Assembly: GCF_029854195.1 (NCBI RefSeq)
Contig: NZ_CP122960.1
Span: forward strand, 2,858,001 to 2,922,000
DNA length: 64,000 nucleotides
Direction of reading: 5' to 3'
Source of the DNA: Amylibacter sp. IMCC11727
GTDB lineage: Bacteria > Pseudomonadota > Alphaproteobacteria > Rhodobacterales > Rhodobacteraceae
This document shows positions 53,641 through 63,077 of the stretch, one piece after another. Position numbers and translations under genes: made by a program. Every line of letters starts with the position of its first letter. Position 1 is the stretch's first letter. The notes beneath the pieces were generated by a model. The model saw nothing but the letters and a program-made list of their open reading frames with translations. It was not told the DNA's origin and did no database searches.

Positions 53641-55401
53641 TTATCGGGTCTGATCTTCGGCCCGCATAACATTGTCACATTCCCAAAACACATCGCGTAA
53701 ACATCCTTCGCAGATACCGCGATCAAGGCTCGACATGGCATCGGCAACCGCTTCGGATTTGCTGGGGAACAAGCGATCTTCGCCGATTTCATCAATCACA
53801 TGAAAGCGGTGTAAACTCGCCACCAATGGCGGAAACAGCGCCACGATGCGGAACGATCCCCCCTCCGCCTTGGCCTCGCGCGCGGCGTTAATCAGGAAAT
53901 CCGCACCTGCCAGATCAATCTTGCCCATGCCCTTCATGTACAGCAACTTGTGCTTTTGCCGTGGATTACGCGCACTGATCTTTTTGTATTCCTTCGCCAC
54001 GTTTTCCACGCTGCCAAAATACAACGGCCCATCCAATCGAAACGTCAACAACTGCGGGCATTCCGTCAGGTTTGATCGTTCCACATTGCGAAACTTGCGC
54101 GACCCATCTGGCTGCAACATCGGTGCGGTTACGGGCAATTCAGGATGCGAACTTTCGTAAATGAACACGCACAAGGACGCGATCACACCCACATAAATCG
54201 CGAAATCCAGCTCGATAAACAGACCCGCCGCAAGCGTCAGGCCAAGGATCACCGTTTCAGGGCGGCTGCTGGTTATGATGTGGCGCAGTTCGTTAAAATC
54301 AATCAAACGCCACGCCACAAACAGGATCAAACCCGCCATGGCAGGCTGGGGAATAAACGCCACCCAATCGGCGATGAAAAACAGCACCAACAACAACGCA
54401 AGGCTCGCAAAAACGCCTGACAGCGGCGTCACCGCCCCCGCCGTCGCATTCACGCCCGACCGCGTGAAAGACCCCGATCCCGCGTAACACTGAAAGAAAC
54501 CGCCAACCACATTTGATAACCCCTGCCCGATCATCTCTTGGCTGGAATCAAATTGTTCTTTGCGCCGCACCGCAAAGGCTCGACCAATGGAAATCGCTTC
54601 CAGCAATCCCACCACCGCAATCGCCGCCGCACCAGGGGCGAGCATGGCCACATCTTGGATAGACGGGTTTGGAACATGCAAAGACGGAACCATATTGGGC
54701 AAAGCACCGACCATGGCCACACCATGCCCCGCCGCATCCACAAACCACGCCAATCCAGCCCCCGCGAGCAATGCCAGCAAAAAACCTGGCAGCCGTGGCG
54801 CAAATTTTTGCACCAAAATGGCAACCCCCAGCGTCACCCCGGAAATCAACAGCGCATAAGGATTTGCCTCTGTGATATGCAGCGACAATCGCTCCAACCG
54901 CTCTGCGATATTGCCGCCGCGCTCCACAACAACGCCGCTTGCCCCTGCCAATTGACTGACCGCAATCAAAATCGCCGCGGCCATGGTAAACGCTGTCATC
55001 ACACTATGGGACACAAAGGACACAAGCCCCCCAAGGCGCGCAAACCCGCCCACCATTTGGAACAGCCCCACCAGAATGGTCAGCGTCAACGCCAACTCAA
55101 TATACCGCGCCGATCCAGGTGCCGCGAAATCCGACAAAGTGGTGAACAGCACCGCAGAAATCGCGGTGGTCGGCCCCGAAATCATAATCATGGATGACCC
55201 GAACATCGCCGCAACAATGGCCGTAATCATCGCCGTATAAAGGCCGAACTCAGGGGGCAACCCAGCAATCGTGGCAAAAGCCACCCCTTGTGGCAAAACA
55301 ATCGCCGCGTTGATTAGACCAGCATAAGCATCCGCGCCAAGGCTCTGGCGCGAAACACGAGTGCGCCACGTTAGCGGCGGAAAATAATCGGCAATTCGCA
55401 T
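53641..55401 (-). CDS. SulP-family anion transporter with STAS domain
   Basis: This 586-residue SLC26/SulP transporter probably moves sulfate or bicarbonate. The N-terminal membrane part has about twelve helices, with AIVLPQGVAFATIAGLPPEFGLYTAMI near residues 33-59 and the signature CYAGSGSFTRSGVNATAGAVTPLSG near 310. The C-terminal cytosolic STAS domain (LTFRLDGPLYFGSVENVAKEY, then MGKIDLAGADFLINAA) lies at about 445-550. The ATG at 55401 replaces a TTG five codons upstream. Confidence 0.93.
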   Translation of the reverse strand: MRIADYFPPLTWRTRVSRQSLGADAYAGLINAAIVLPQGVAFATIAGLPPEFGLYTAMITAIVAAMFGSSMIMISGPTTAISAVLFTTLSDFAAPGSARYIELALTLTILVGLFQMVGGFARLGGLVSFVSHSVMTAFTMAAAILIAVSQLAGASGVVVERGGNIAERLERLSLHITEANPYALLISGVTLGVAILVQKFAPRLPGFLLALLAGAGLAWFVDAAGHGVAMVGALPNMVPSLHVPNPSIQDVAMLAPGAAAIAVVGLLEAISIGRAFAVRRKEQFDSSQEMIGQGLSNVVGGFFQCYAGSGSFTRSGVNATAGAVTPLSGVFASLALLLVLFFIADWVAFIPQPAMAGLILFVAWRLIDFNELRHIITSSRPETVILGLTLAAGLFIELDFAIYVGVIASLCVFIYESSHPELPVTAPMLQPDGSRKFRNVERSNLTECPQLLTFRLDGPLYFGSVENVAKEYKKISARNPRQKHKLLYMKGMGKIDLAGADFLINAAREAKAEGGSFRIVALFPPLVASLHRFHVIDEIGEDRLFPSKSEAVADAMSSLDRGICEGCLRDVFWECDNVMRAEDQTR

Positions 55402-55597
55402 AAGACAGCGATCCAATACCAGCAGGGAGTGTGAATCAAATTACCGCCCGCCTACGCCTGTCGGCTCAACTTTGCAAGACCACCAAAGGGTCGCAACGCC
55501 TCCGACAACCTACCTAATGACAAAGACACTACCCAGAACAGGATTTCCCCTGTAAGGTAGCCCCATAAAACAGGCCAAAGGCCGACAGAGGCGTGCA

Positions 55598-56611
55598 GTG
55601 ACAGCTCTCAAACAATATGAACGGCTCGAGTCTCTCGGGCTTTGGAAGGAATCTGATGCGGATCAAAGACGCGAAGTGATCGTGTCCTTTGGGGCTGCGT
55701 CTTTGGTGCTGTCTGATTCCAATGGCAAACCTTTGGCACACTGGTCCTTGGCGGCGGTGCGCACGCTTAATTCGGGCGAACTGCCAACCATCTACAGCCC
55801 TGATAAGATCAGCAGTGAAACGCTCGAAATTGACGACGAGCAGATGATTGAAGCCATCCAGGAAGTGCGCAAAAACATCCGCCGCATTGGCCCACATCCT
55901 GGCCGCCTGCGCTGGATATTGTCAGGCGTTATCATCGTTCTGGTCTGCTTTTTGATGTTCTCGTGGCTGCCAAGCATTTCCGCCGATTACGCCACGCGTG
56001 TTGTCCCCCCCGCAAAGGCACAGCAGATCGGCAAAGACATCCTCGCTCAAACCAATCGCCTCACCGGCCAACCCTGCGGTGATCCGCTCAGCCTGCCTGC
56101 GTTGCGCAAACTCGAAAACTGGCTTTTACCCGATGGTGGCAACATTCACATCGTTGATATGGGCGCACGGTTTTCGGCCCATATTCCGGGTGGCAACATC
56201 CTGATCAACCGTGTTCTGATCGAAGAAAACGCTGGCCCCGAAGTGGCCGCAGGTTTTGTTCTGATGGAACGGGCGCTGGCGGCTGAAAGCAATCCAATGA
56301 CGGGCATGTTTTCCTCCATCGGCACACGCGGCACGCTCACGTTTATTGCCAACGGCACCCTGTCACGCGATGGGCTCGCCGCTTATGCGCGCAAAACCCT
56401 GACGCACCCCATGACCCGCCCCAGCGACGAAACCCTTTTACCGCTGTTTCGCAAAGCCGCACTCACCTCCGCCCCCTACGCCTATGCGCTCGATGCAAAC
56501 GGCACGGCAACCGCAGGGCTTATTTCAAACGACCCCTTCAAACAAAACTACCGCCCGCAAATCACTGACGCCGACTGGATCGCACTGCAAGCGATTTGTG
56601 GGGATGGGTGA
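55598..56611 (+). CDS. Membrane protein of unknown function
   Basis: This 337-residue protein starts from a GTG at 55598 behind GAGG. A soluble N-terminal part (residues 1-105) is followed by one transmembrane helix (ILSGVIIVLVCFLMFSWLP, near 109-127) and a long periplasmic domain. That domain resembles the layout of some membrane-tethered peptidases (IHIVDMGARFSAHIPGGNILINRVLIEENAGPEVAAGFVLMERAL), but the HExxH zinc motif expected in the M48 group is absent. Function is unassigned. It is divergent from the SulP gene. Confidence 0.75.
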   Translation: MTALKQYERLESLGLWKESDADQRREVIVSFGAASLVLSDSNGKPLAHWSLAAVRTLNSGELPTIYSPDKISSETLEIDDEQMIEAIQEVRKNIRRIGPHPGRLRWILSGVIIVLVCFLMFSWLPSISADYATRVVPPAKAQQIGKDILAQTNRLTGQPCGDPLSLPALRKLENWLLPDGGNIHIVDMGARFSAHIPGGNILINRVLIEENAGPEVAAGFVLMERALAAESNPMTGMFSSIGTRGTLTFIANGTLSRDGLAAYARKTLTHPMTRPSDETLLPLFRKAALTSAPYAYALDANGTATAGLISNDPFKQNYRPQITDADWIALQAICGDG

Positions 56612-56704
56612 GTTTTAGAGGCCACAAAATCATAACGAAACACTTTGCAGCCGCTCACAATTGTGCAAATTTAAAGTATACCAAAAAATTAAGAGGACTT
56701 TCTA

Positions 56705-57061
56705 ATGCGTTTACTTTTGATTTTCTTAGCATTTGGCCTTGCGGCGACACTGTCTTTTTCCACTACAGCACAGGCCAATGGCTGCCGATATTTCTCCTAC
56801 GTCCAATATGGAACCGTCATGTACGGTGGAAACCCACAGGACATGCGAAAAGGCTTTCGTGTCGGCCCTGTCAGAAAAACCGCAGGCAACACCTCCGCCT
56901 CCAGCGCAAGCGGCATTATCAACATCGGACCCTTCGATTCAGAAAGCGCGCTCATCCTAGAACGCAGTCTGGCTGTGGACGACGTCAAAGCCCAAGGGTA
57001 TGTCCGAAGCGGGAATTTCACGTTCCCAGGTGTTGTCATTCACAAACAAAAAGATTGCTAA
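56705..57061 (+). CDS. Small secreted protein, unknown function
   Basis: This 118-residue protein has a signal peptide (LLIFLAFGLAATLSFSTTAQA) and a short beta-rich mature part with two cysteines at opposite ends (NGCRYF and KQKDC), which could pair. AGAGGA precedes the ATG. No family is recognised. It lies between the unknown membrane protein and the rpsD terminator. Confidence 0.65.
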   Translation: MRLLLIFLAFGLAATLSFSTTAQANGCRYFSYVQYGTVMYGGNPQDMRKGFRVGPVRKTAGNTSASSASGIINIGPFDSESALILERSLAVDDVKAQGYVRSGNFTFPGVVIHKQKDC

Positions 57062-57247
57062 TAACCCCGTGATTTCGGCCTTGGTCGCACGCATTTCTGC
57101 CATCAAATGCAGATAAATTCTTTCTGCGATCCGTAAACTCTTACACACAGGTTCAAGGGATTGATGACTATTTTTGGGACAATGCCATTTTTTATAAGGT
57201 AGCCTCAGAAACACTGACGTTCACAATTTCACCCTAATCCCCCCAAC

Positions 57248-57277
57248 GAAAAAGGCCGCTCCCATCGGAACGGCCTT
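57248..57277 (-). terminator. Terminator of rpsD
   Basis: On the minus strand AAGGCCG (57277-57271) pairs with CGGCCTT (57258-57252) around TTCCGATGGGAG, with further pairing inside, followed by TTTCG. It lies 23 bp past the rpsD stop. Confidence 0.9.
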
Positions 57278-57300
57278 CAAATTCTTCAGTGTGGCGAAGA

Positions 57301-57921
57301 TTAGTTCTTCGCGTAGAATTCGACCACGAGGTTTGGTTCCATCATCACTGGGTATGGCACGTCAGACAGGCCAGGAGTGCGAACGAATTCCGCTTTCATC
57401 TTGCCAGCGTCTACGTTGATGTAATCCGCAAAGTCACGCTCCGTAGAAGCAAGTGCTTCCATCACCAGCGCCATTTGCTTGGAACGGTCACGCACTTCGA
57501 TCACGTCGCCTTCTTTCACGCGGTAAGACGGGATGTTTACCTTCTTGCCGTTCACTGTGACGTGGCCGTGGTTCACGAACTGACGCGCAGCAAATACTGT
57601 TGGGACGAATTTCGCACGGTACACAACCGCGTCCAGACGACGCTCCAACAGGCCGATCAGGTTTTCACCTGTGTCGCCATTCACACGAACCGCTTCGGCA
57701 TAAATGCGACGGAACTGTTTCTCTGTCAGATCGCCGTAGTAGCCTTTCAGCTTTTGCTTGGCGCGCAGCTGGATACCAAAGTCGGACAGCTTTTGCTTAC
57801 GGCGTTGACCGTGAACACCAGGGCCGTACTCACGACGATTTACAGGGGATTTCGGACGACCCCAGATGTTTTCACCCATCCGGCGGTCAATTTTGTATTT
57901 GGCAGTCGTACGTTTAGTCAC
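57301..57921 (-). CDS. rpsD: 30S ribosomal protein S4
   Basis: This 206-residue primary 16S rRNA-binding protein of the small subunit has the N-terminal region [22 protein letters not shown] and the S4 RNA-binding domain [45 protein letters not shown] (residues about 93-140). The ending [11 protein letters not shown] is complete. The start is a GTG at 57921 behind AGGAGAA; the frame extends upstream to 58086 without homology. The single-gene location away from the ribosomal operons is usual for alphaproteobacteria. Confidence 0.97.
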   Translation of the reverse strand: MTKRTTAKYKIDRRMGENIWGRPKSPVNRREYGPGVHGQRRKQKLSDFGIQLRAKQKLKGYYGDLTEKQFRRIYAEAVRVNGDTGENLIGLLERRLDAVVYRAKFVPTVFAARQFVNHGHVTVNGKKVNIPSYRVKEGDVIEVRDRSKQMALVMEALASTERDFADYINVDAGKMKAEFVRTPGLSDVPYPVMMEPNLVVEFYAKN

Positions 57922-58196
57922 GGCTGTTCTCCTTCTGTGGCCCCAAAGGGCGATTTGTGAAGGGCGTTGTCCTCTGGCCGAAGCCCGACAGGGTTCCTTT
58001 TGCAAGGTCCACCAACACCAAGTATCCGCAATTGCGGATGAGCGGCTTATAAGGGGTTTAAGAGGGGAGTCAACAGCGCCAAACACCCAAGTGTTCAGAA
58101 AGTGGCGTTCACACTCTGCCTGTTCATTTTGCGCACGTTTTTACGTGCAAAGCAACGCACTTGCGGCCAGCAAACAGCGGTCTGTAACAGGGTGCC

Positions 58197-59818
58197 TCAA
58201 ATGCGCATTGCAGGAACGTCCTCTGGGTCAAGCCGCAGCTCAATCAGGAACGGGCCAGAGCGGGTTTCCATCGCCTTCAACGCCTGCTCCAACTGATCCT
58301 TAGAACGCACCTCAAACCCCTGCCCGCCAAGCGATTTCGCGATATCTGCAAAGGATGGCCAAGAAAACTCCGTCAAGCTCGGGTCCATTTTACGATCCAC
58401 AAACTGAATGTGTTCCGCGCCATAAGCGGAATCATTGGCAATAATGATGATCAAATCGAGCCCAAGGCGCACCGCCGTATTAAACTCGTTGATCCCACCC
58501 ATCATGAACCCACCATCCCCACTAAACAGGACGACGGGACGCTCTGGCGCGGCCACAGCCGCGCCCACAGCTTCCTGCAAACCCAATCCAATGGCGCCAA
58601 AACTGACCGTACCGACAAAACTCTTTGGGTTTGGAACCGACAAGCGACACCAAACCTCGGTCATAAATCGCCCCCCATCCGTAACCAGCACGCGGTCTTT
58701 GGGCAGAGCGTCTTCAAGCCGTTCCAGTGTTTCCACGTAATTCACAAACCCATCTGCCGCTTTGCCCGACCCTGCCACATGCTGTGTCAGCACCGCAGTA
58801 TCCAAATCACGGGTAAAGCCGCTTGCCGCAACATCGGCCTCGTTCAACCAATAAAGAATGGTCTCCGCAGCCAGCCCAGCATCCGCAACAAGCGCCACAT
58901 CAGGGTGCAATCCACCACCAATCGCTGTCGGGTCCGTGTCAATTTGAATGATCCGTTTGTCTTTCATCAGCTTGCCACGATCCGTTGTGAAATCATGCAA
59001 AGCCGTACCAAAACAAACGATACAATCAGACTGCGCAATCAAATCATACGCTGCGGGCGTGGACAGCGTTCCAAAGATATCAATGTTATACGGATGATCA
59101 TTGAAAAGCCCCTTGGCACGCAATGTGGTCGCAAGCGGGGCTTCTAATCTATCGGCCAATTGCACCAATTGATCATGGGCATGAATGGCCCCACCCCCGC
59201 CAAAATCAAAGGACGCCGTGCCGATGCGATCATCCCAATTGCATTGTCCAGCAAATCACCCTCTGCGGCTCCGCCGGGGGTCGTGAAAACATCAAGAACC
59301 TGCGCAGAGTATTCCGCTTTTTGCCACATAAAGTCGGCGGGCATGTTCAAAACAATCGGGCGGCGTTCTACCTGTGCGCGGTAAAAGGCTTGCGCCACAT
59401 CTTTTGCCACTGTTTCGGGCGTGCGAAGCTGCACAAAACCCGCACCTGTTACCTTAACCACCGCCCTTTGGTCGATGCTTTGCAAATGGCGCGGATTATC
59501 GGCTGGCGTATCACCCGCCAAAATCACCAACGGCGCGTGAGCGCGCGCCGCCTCTGTCAACGCTGTTGCGCAATTTGTCAGGGCCGGCCCGTGCGTCACA
59601 GTTGCAACGCCCACTTGCCCCGAAATATGCGCATAGGCCGCCGCCATCAAAACGCTGCTGCCTTCGTGCGCCGCAGGTATAAAATCACCGCCACAGTCTC
59701 TGACAAAACTATCGACCATAAACAGGTTCGCATCACCCATCAAACCAAACATCTTTGTCGTCCCGTTGTCTTTCGTGGCTCGGGCAATGGATTGATAAAC
59801 ATAATTGGCAGCGGTCAT
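58197..59818 (-). pseudogene. Acetolactate-synthase-like ThDP enzyme, split by one frameshift
   Basis: Two overlapping frames together make one thiamine-diphosphate enzyme of about 540 residues. The first frame (59818 down to 59144) has the N-terminal pyrimidine-binding domain with the catalytic Glu in AAHEGSSVLMAAAYA and ATVTHGPALTN. The second (59168 down to 58197) has the central domain and the diphosphate-binding GDGGFMMGG...ND motif. Frame one ends in nonsense after LILAGV. Adding one base in the five-G tract (59194-59198, minus strand) restores GGAIHAHDQLVQLADRLEA. It may be a real mutation or a base-calling error. The substrate is unknown. Confidence 0.85.
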
Positions 59819-59850
59819 TGAGCCTGTTCCTTCACTTTCACAAAATAGAT

Positions 59851-59896
59851 GCTTCTAAGAACGATAACGTCAAAATCGAAGCATTAGGCTTCTAAG
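59851..59896. promoter_or_regulatory. Repeated sites between the ThDP and Lrp/AsnC genes
   Basis: GCTTCTAAG occurs twice (59851-59859 and 59888-59896), 37 bp apart. The second overlaps the dyad GAAGC ATTAG GCTTC (59878-59892). These are likely Lrp/AsnC-type operators in the 141-bp divergent promoter region. Confidence 0.6.
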
Positions 59897-59959
59897 TTGA
59901 TCTCATTTAGAACATCATGGCATAAATTTGGCTGAAACTCGAACATTTGAGGTGAAATT

Positions 59960-60421
59960 TTGCTCGACACTTACGAAAAACGGATCCTGAAAGAACTGCA
60001 ACGGGACGGGCGGGCCAGCACCCAAACCCTGTCTGATGCCGTGGGGCTATCCCCATCCCCGTGCTGGCGGCGGGTCAAACGGCTCGAAGAAGATGGCTAC
60101 ATCACCCGCTATGCCGCAATTCTGGATGGAAAAAAGCTGGGCTTGCGCGCTTTGGCGCATATTCAGGTTTCGCTGATAGATCACGACACGTCTTCGATTG
60201 CCAAGTTCAAGGATTTCATCGACCACAATGAACAAGTGCTGGAATGTGCATCCATCACGGGTGATTTTGACTATATTTTGAAAGTCGCAGCCAAAGACCC
60301 CGAAAGCCTCGAGCACTTTATCATGCAAAACCTTCTTGGGCTAAAGGTCGTGCGCACCACGGCAACCACCTTTATCCTGCGTCAGATGAAGGTCTCTGGC
60401 GCGCTGCCTGTCGATATCTAG
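59960..60421 (+). CDS. Lrp/AsnC-family transcriptional regulator
   Basis: This 153-residue regulator has an N-terminal winged HTH (KRILKELQRDGRASTQTLSDAVGLSPSPCWRRVKRLEEDGYI, residues 7-48) and a C-terminal RAM ligand domain (ALAHIQVSLIDHD, ECASITGDFDYILKVAAKDPESLEHFI). It starts at TTG 59960 behind GAGGTG; the next ATG is far inside the domain. Divergent to the ThDP enzyme and next to repeated sites, it most likely controls that enzyme in response to an amino acid. Confidence 0.92.
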   Translation: MLDTYEKRILKELQRDGRASTQTLSDAVGLSPSPCWRRVKRLEEDGYITRYAAILDGKKLGLRALAHIQVSLIDHDTSSIAKFKDFIDHNEQVLECASITGDFDYILKVAAKDPESLEHFIMQNLLGLKVVRTTATTFILRQMKVSGALPVDI

Positions 60422-60465
60422 GTGCGGACGAAACGCCCCAAACCTGTGCCGCTGACACAAAACCC

Positions 60466-61389
60466 TTAAAAGTTGAACTTCACGTTCAACGACCCCGTCA
60501 CCTGACTGTCACGCTGGCCTTCGAACTCTTTGCCAAGCCACGTAACGCCGTAAAACAGCCCCGCATTTTCGCCTTCATACAGGAAACCAGCACGGGCACG
60601 GGGGCGGACATTGCGCACCTCATATCCACGGCTTTCAGGCAACAGATTGCTGTCCCTCACATAGGCCACATCGCCACCCATCATAAAACCAAAGCTGCGA
60701 TCATCGCTGTGGCGCACATTTGTCACCAAATGCCCTGTCACCGCTTCCCGGACAAAAAAGTTACGCGAGATATTCTTGCCAAACACCGCATCAACCCCAA
60801 CTCGTGCATAGCTTTCAATGCCGACCTGCGCTTCGGCAAAGGGGCGGACCAGCGTATTGTTAAACCGCACATCGCGCGACAATTCACCCTGTGCCGTTGG
60901 ATACACTTTATTTCCCAGCTGCGTTGCCGCCGCCGTTGGCCCTTGAATGCCCAACCGATCATGGGCCCAATCCTGAAAATCATCCAAACCGGTTTGCGGT
61001 CCCACAAACACCAATTCCCCACCATAGGACACATTGTAATTGCCCCGCTCATAATGGGTAAACGCACCAAGCCCGATCACACCCGCATAGGCACGATCAG
61101 GGAACGGATTGGCCACCGACAAATCTTCGGGCGCAATGATTTCTGCACGGGCGCGATACTGCATCAATTCAAACGGGATCGCAGGCAATCCATCCAACAC
61201 ATGATCCCCAAATGTCACCGAAACCTCGTATGACCCCGTGCGCCAACGGTCATTGCCATCGCCAATGAAATCGTTGCTAAACAGGCGCGAAACCCCCACC
61301 ACGTTTTCAAGATTAGGAAAGGCGAACCCCTCGGCAGAGGCGGCACTGGCTTGGGTGATGCCCGCAATGGCAATCAAAACTAAACGCAT
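60466..61389 (-). CDS. LpxR-like outer-membrane protein (DUF2219)
   Basis: This 307-residue beta-barrel protein has a signal peptide (LVLIAIAGITQASAASAEG). The DUF2219/LpxR family layout is seen: SRLFSNDFIGDGNDRWRTGSYEVSV at the start, alternating strands throughout, DWAHDRLGIQGPTAAATQLGNKV in the middle and a C-terminal Phe (SLNVKFNF), typical of outer-membrane proteins. LpxR removes acyl chains from lipid A; catalysis here is not proven. The ATG at 61389 is preferred over a TTG four codons upstream. Confidence 0.8.
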   Translation of the reverse strand: MRLVLIAIAGITQASAASAEGFAFPNLENVVGVSRLFSNDFIGDGNDRWRTGSYEVSVTFGDHVLDGLPAIPFELMQYRARAEIIAPEDLSVANPFPDRAYAGVIGLGAFTHYERGNYNVSYGGELVFVGPQTGLDDFQDWAHDRLGIQGPTAAATQLGNKVYPTAQGELSRDVRFNNTLVRPFAEAQVGIESYARVGVDAVFGKNISRNFFVREAVTGHLVTNVRHSDDRSFGFMMGGDVAYVRDSNLLPESRGYEVRNVRPRARAGFLYEGENAGLFYGVTWLGKEFEGQRDSQVTGSLNVKFNF

Positions 61390-61532
61390 CGGATGTCTCA
61401 ACTTTTGAATCTCGTCCTCCCTTCACCACAATTTGTGGCAGATTTGCGGCAAATTTGACCGATGCCCGAATTTCAGTTGGAATTGCCCACCGATGTGACC
61501 ATCATGCCATAATCACAGCGTAAGGGGCGATC

Positions 61533-62033
61533 ATGTACAAACAATTAACCATCGCGATTGCGGCACTTGGCTGCGCCACCGCCGTGCTTGCTCATGACAC
61601 CGCCACGGGCATTGTCAAAGAACGCATGGACGGCATGGTTGTCCTCAGCAAAGCGATGAAAACGGTTCTGGCAGAAACCCAATCCGCCGTCCCAAATCCC
61701 GATGTGATCAAACAGGCCGCACAGGCCATGCAGGATCACGCAGGGGACACGATGACCAAACGCTTCCCCAAAGGATCCTTGGACCACCCCAGCGAAGCAA
61801 CCGAAGCCATCTGGCAAGATTGGGATCGCTTCACCTTTCTTGCGTCCCAACTGGACCTCAAAGCAAAGGGCCTCGCACTGGCCGCCGCAAACCCGATCAG
61901 CAACAAAACGGTTCAATCCCGCGACAATTTCATGCTGATGGATTTCGCCACAATGGGTCCAGACGAGGTTTTCACCCTTATCGGAATGAACTGCAAAGCC
62001 TGCCACCAAGATTTCCGCGTAAAGAAGAAATAG
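61533..62033 (+). CDS. Cytochrome c556-type protein
   Basis: This 166-residue periplasmic haem protein has a signal peptide (QLTIAIAALGCATAVLAHD). The body is a four-helix bundle and the haem-binding CKACHQDFR lies near the C-terminus (residues about 155-163), as in cytochrome c'/c556. The methionine in KERMDGMVVLSKAMK near residue 34 may be an axial ligand. It lies 3 bp before the next gene, so they form an operon. Confidence 0.92.
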   Translation: MYKQLTIAIAALGCATAVLAHDTATGIVKERMDGMVVLSKAMKTVLAETQSAVPNPDVIKQAAQAMQDHAGDTMTKRFPKGSLDHPSEATEAIWQDWDRFTFLASQLDLKAKGLALAAANPISNKTVQSRDNFMLMDFATMGPDEVFTLIGMNCKACHQDFRVKKK

Positions 62034-62036
62034 TTC

Positions 62037-63077
62037 ATGAGCAGTTTTACAAAAATCGGCCTCTTTCTTGCGGCTGCCATCGCCATTGTCTATGGCATTG
62101 TACTCAGCGCCACGTTCGGCGTCACACCCAGCATCGCACCTCGTAAAACTCCCGCGCCAGATGGGTTTGACGCGGCCCAGTATCAAACACTGATTGATCT
62201 ACAAAGCACGGATCAAATGCACGTTGAAAACCTGAACGGCCTTGGCGATCCCTTCCATCCTGGTTTTATGACGGACCCAGCCATAGTTTATGTCACCGTC
62301 AGCACGGGTCCCTATGATGCCTTCTACGTGTTCTTCAATAAACAAGGCCGCGAAATCGGTCGCCGCGAAAAAACCCGCACAATGTCTCCGCTAGGAAGCC
62401 TGTTCATGGATATCGACGGATATTTTGCCGTCACGCAACAAGGGGTGGGCGACCAACAATCCTATATAGATGTCGAAAACGGCGCGTTGATCCCGTTTGA
62501 AACTCTTGAAAAACTGCACGCGAAATCAACGACATTTCGCGCTATTTCTTATCACGATGCACCGCGCGAGTCCGAAACCTACAAACAGAAAATCAACACC
62601 TACATTCTAAAGGTTGATGGTGTCTGGCTGCGCGCCAAAATGGGCCAAAGCGATCCACCGCAATTCCTCGATTGGAAAACACCAAGCTTTCCCCAATTTC
62701 ACACGCAATACCGTTTTCCAACCAAGGACGATCCAAACCAGGACCGAACAACCTTTAACGCTGGCAGCTTTTTTGGGGGCAAATACACGATCCACCAAAC
62801 GTGGTTTGACGAACAAGAATATTTCCGCCGCCGTGCCCCGTCTATCGGCAGCACCACAGGAATGGGCACGCCAGAACACTGGCGCGGCACAGGATATTAC
62901 GAAATTGCAGCGGATGATAAATCCATAAAATTTGCCATCCCAAATGATCGCAAAATCCTGTCAGGCAGCGGACGCTTCACGATGAAAGTCATGGGCCATG
63001 AATCGCTCGATCTGATGGTGATCGAACGCTACGCTGGCAACGACGCGCAGTATTACATTGTCTCCACCAAAGATTAA
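62037..63077 (+). CDS. Hypothetical protein following cytochrome c556
   Basis: This 346-residue protein has one N-terminal hydrophobic helix (GLFLAAAIAIVYGIVLSATFG) that may be an uncleaved anchor, so the rest is probably periplasmic. The body is Tyr/Phe/Asp-rich and likely beta-rich (VYVTVSTGPYDAFYVFFNKQG, YDVENGALIPFETLEKL-type strands). No family is recognised. Its stop overlaps the convergent stop of the ADP-ribosylglycohydrolase gene by four bases. Confidence 0.75.
   Translation: MSSFTKIGLFLAAAIAIVYGIVLSATFGVTPSIAPRKTPAPDGFDAAQYQTLIDLQSTDQMHVENLNGLGDPFHPGFMTDPAIVYVTVSTGPYDAFYVFFNKQGREIGRREKTRTMSPLGSLFMDIDGYFAVTQQGVGDQQSYIDVENGALIPFETLEKLHAKSTTFRAISYHDAPRESETYKQKINTYILKVDGVWLRAKMGQSDPPQFLDWKTPSFPQFHTQYRFPTKDDPNQDRTTFNAGSFFGGKYTIHQTWFDEQEYFRRRAPSIGSTTGMGTPEHWRGTGYYEIAADDKSIKFAIPNDRKILSGSGRFTMKVMGHESLDLMVIERYAGNDAQYYIVSTKD

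Noticed and set aside
58102..58303. Small plus-strand open frames in the gap between rpsD and the ThDP gene
   Set aside because: They overlap the ThDP enzyme end in another frame and have no domain or start signal.
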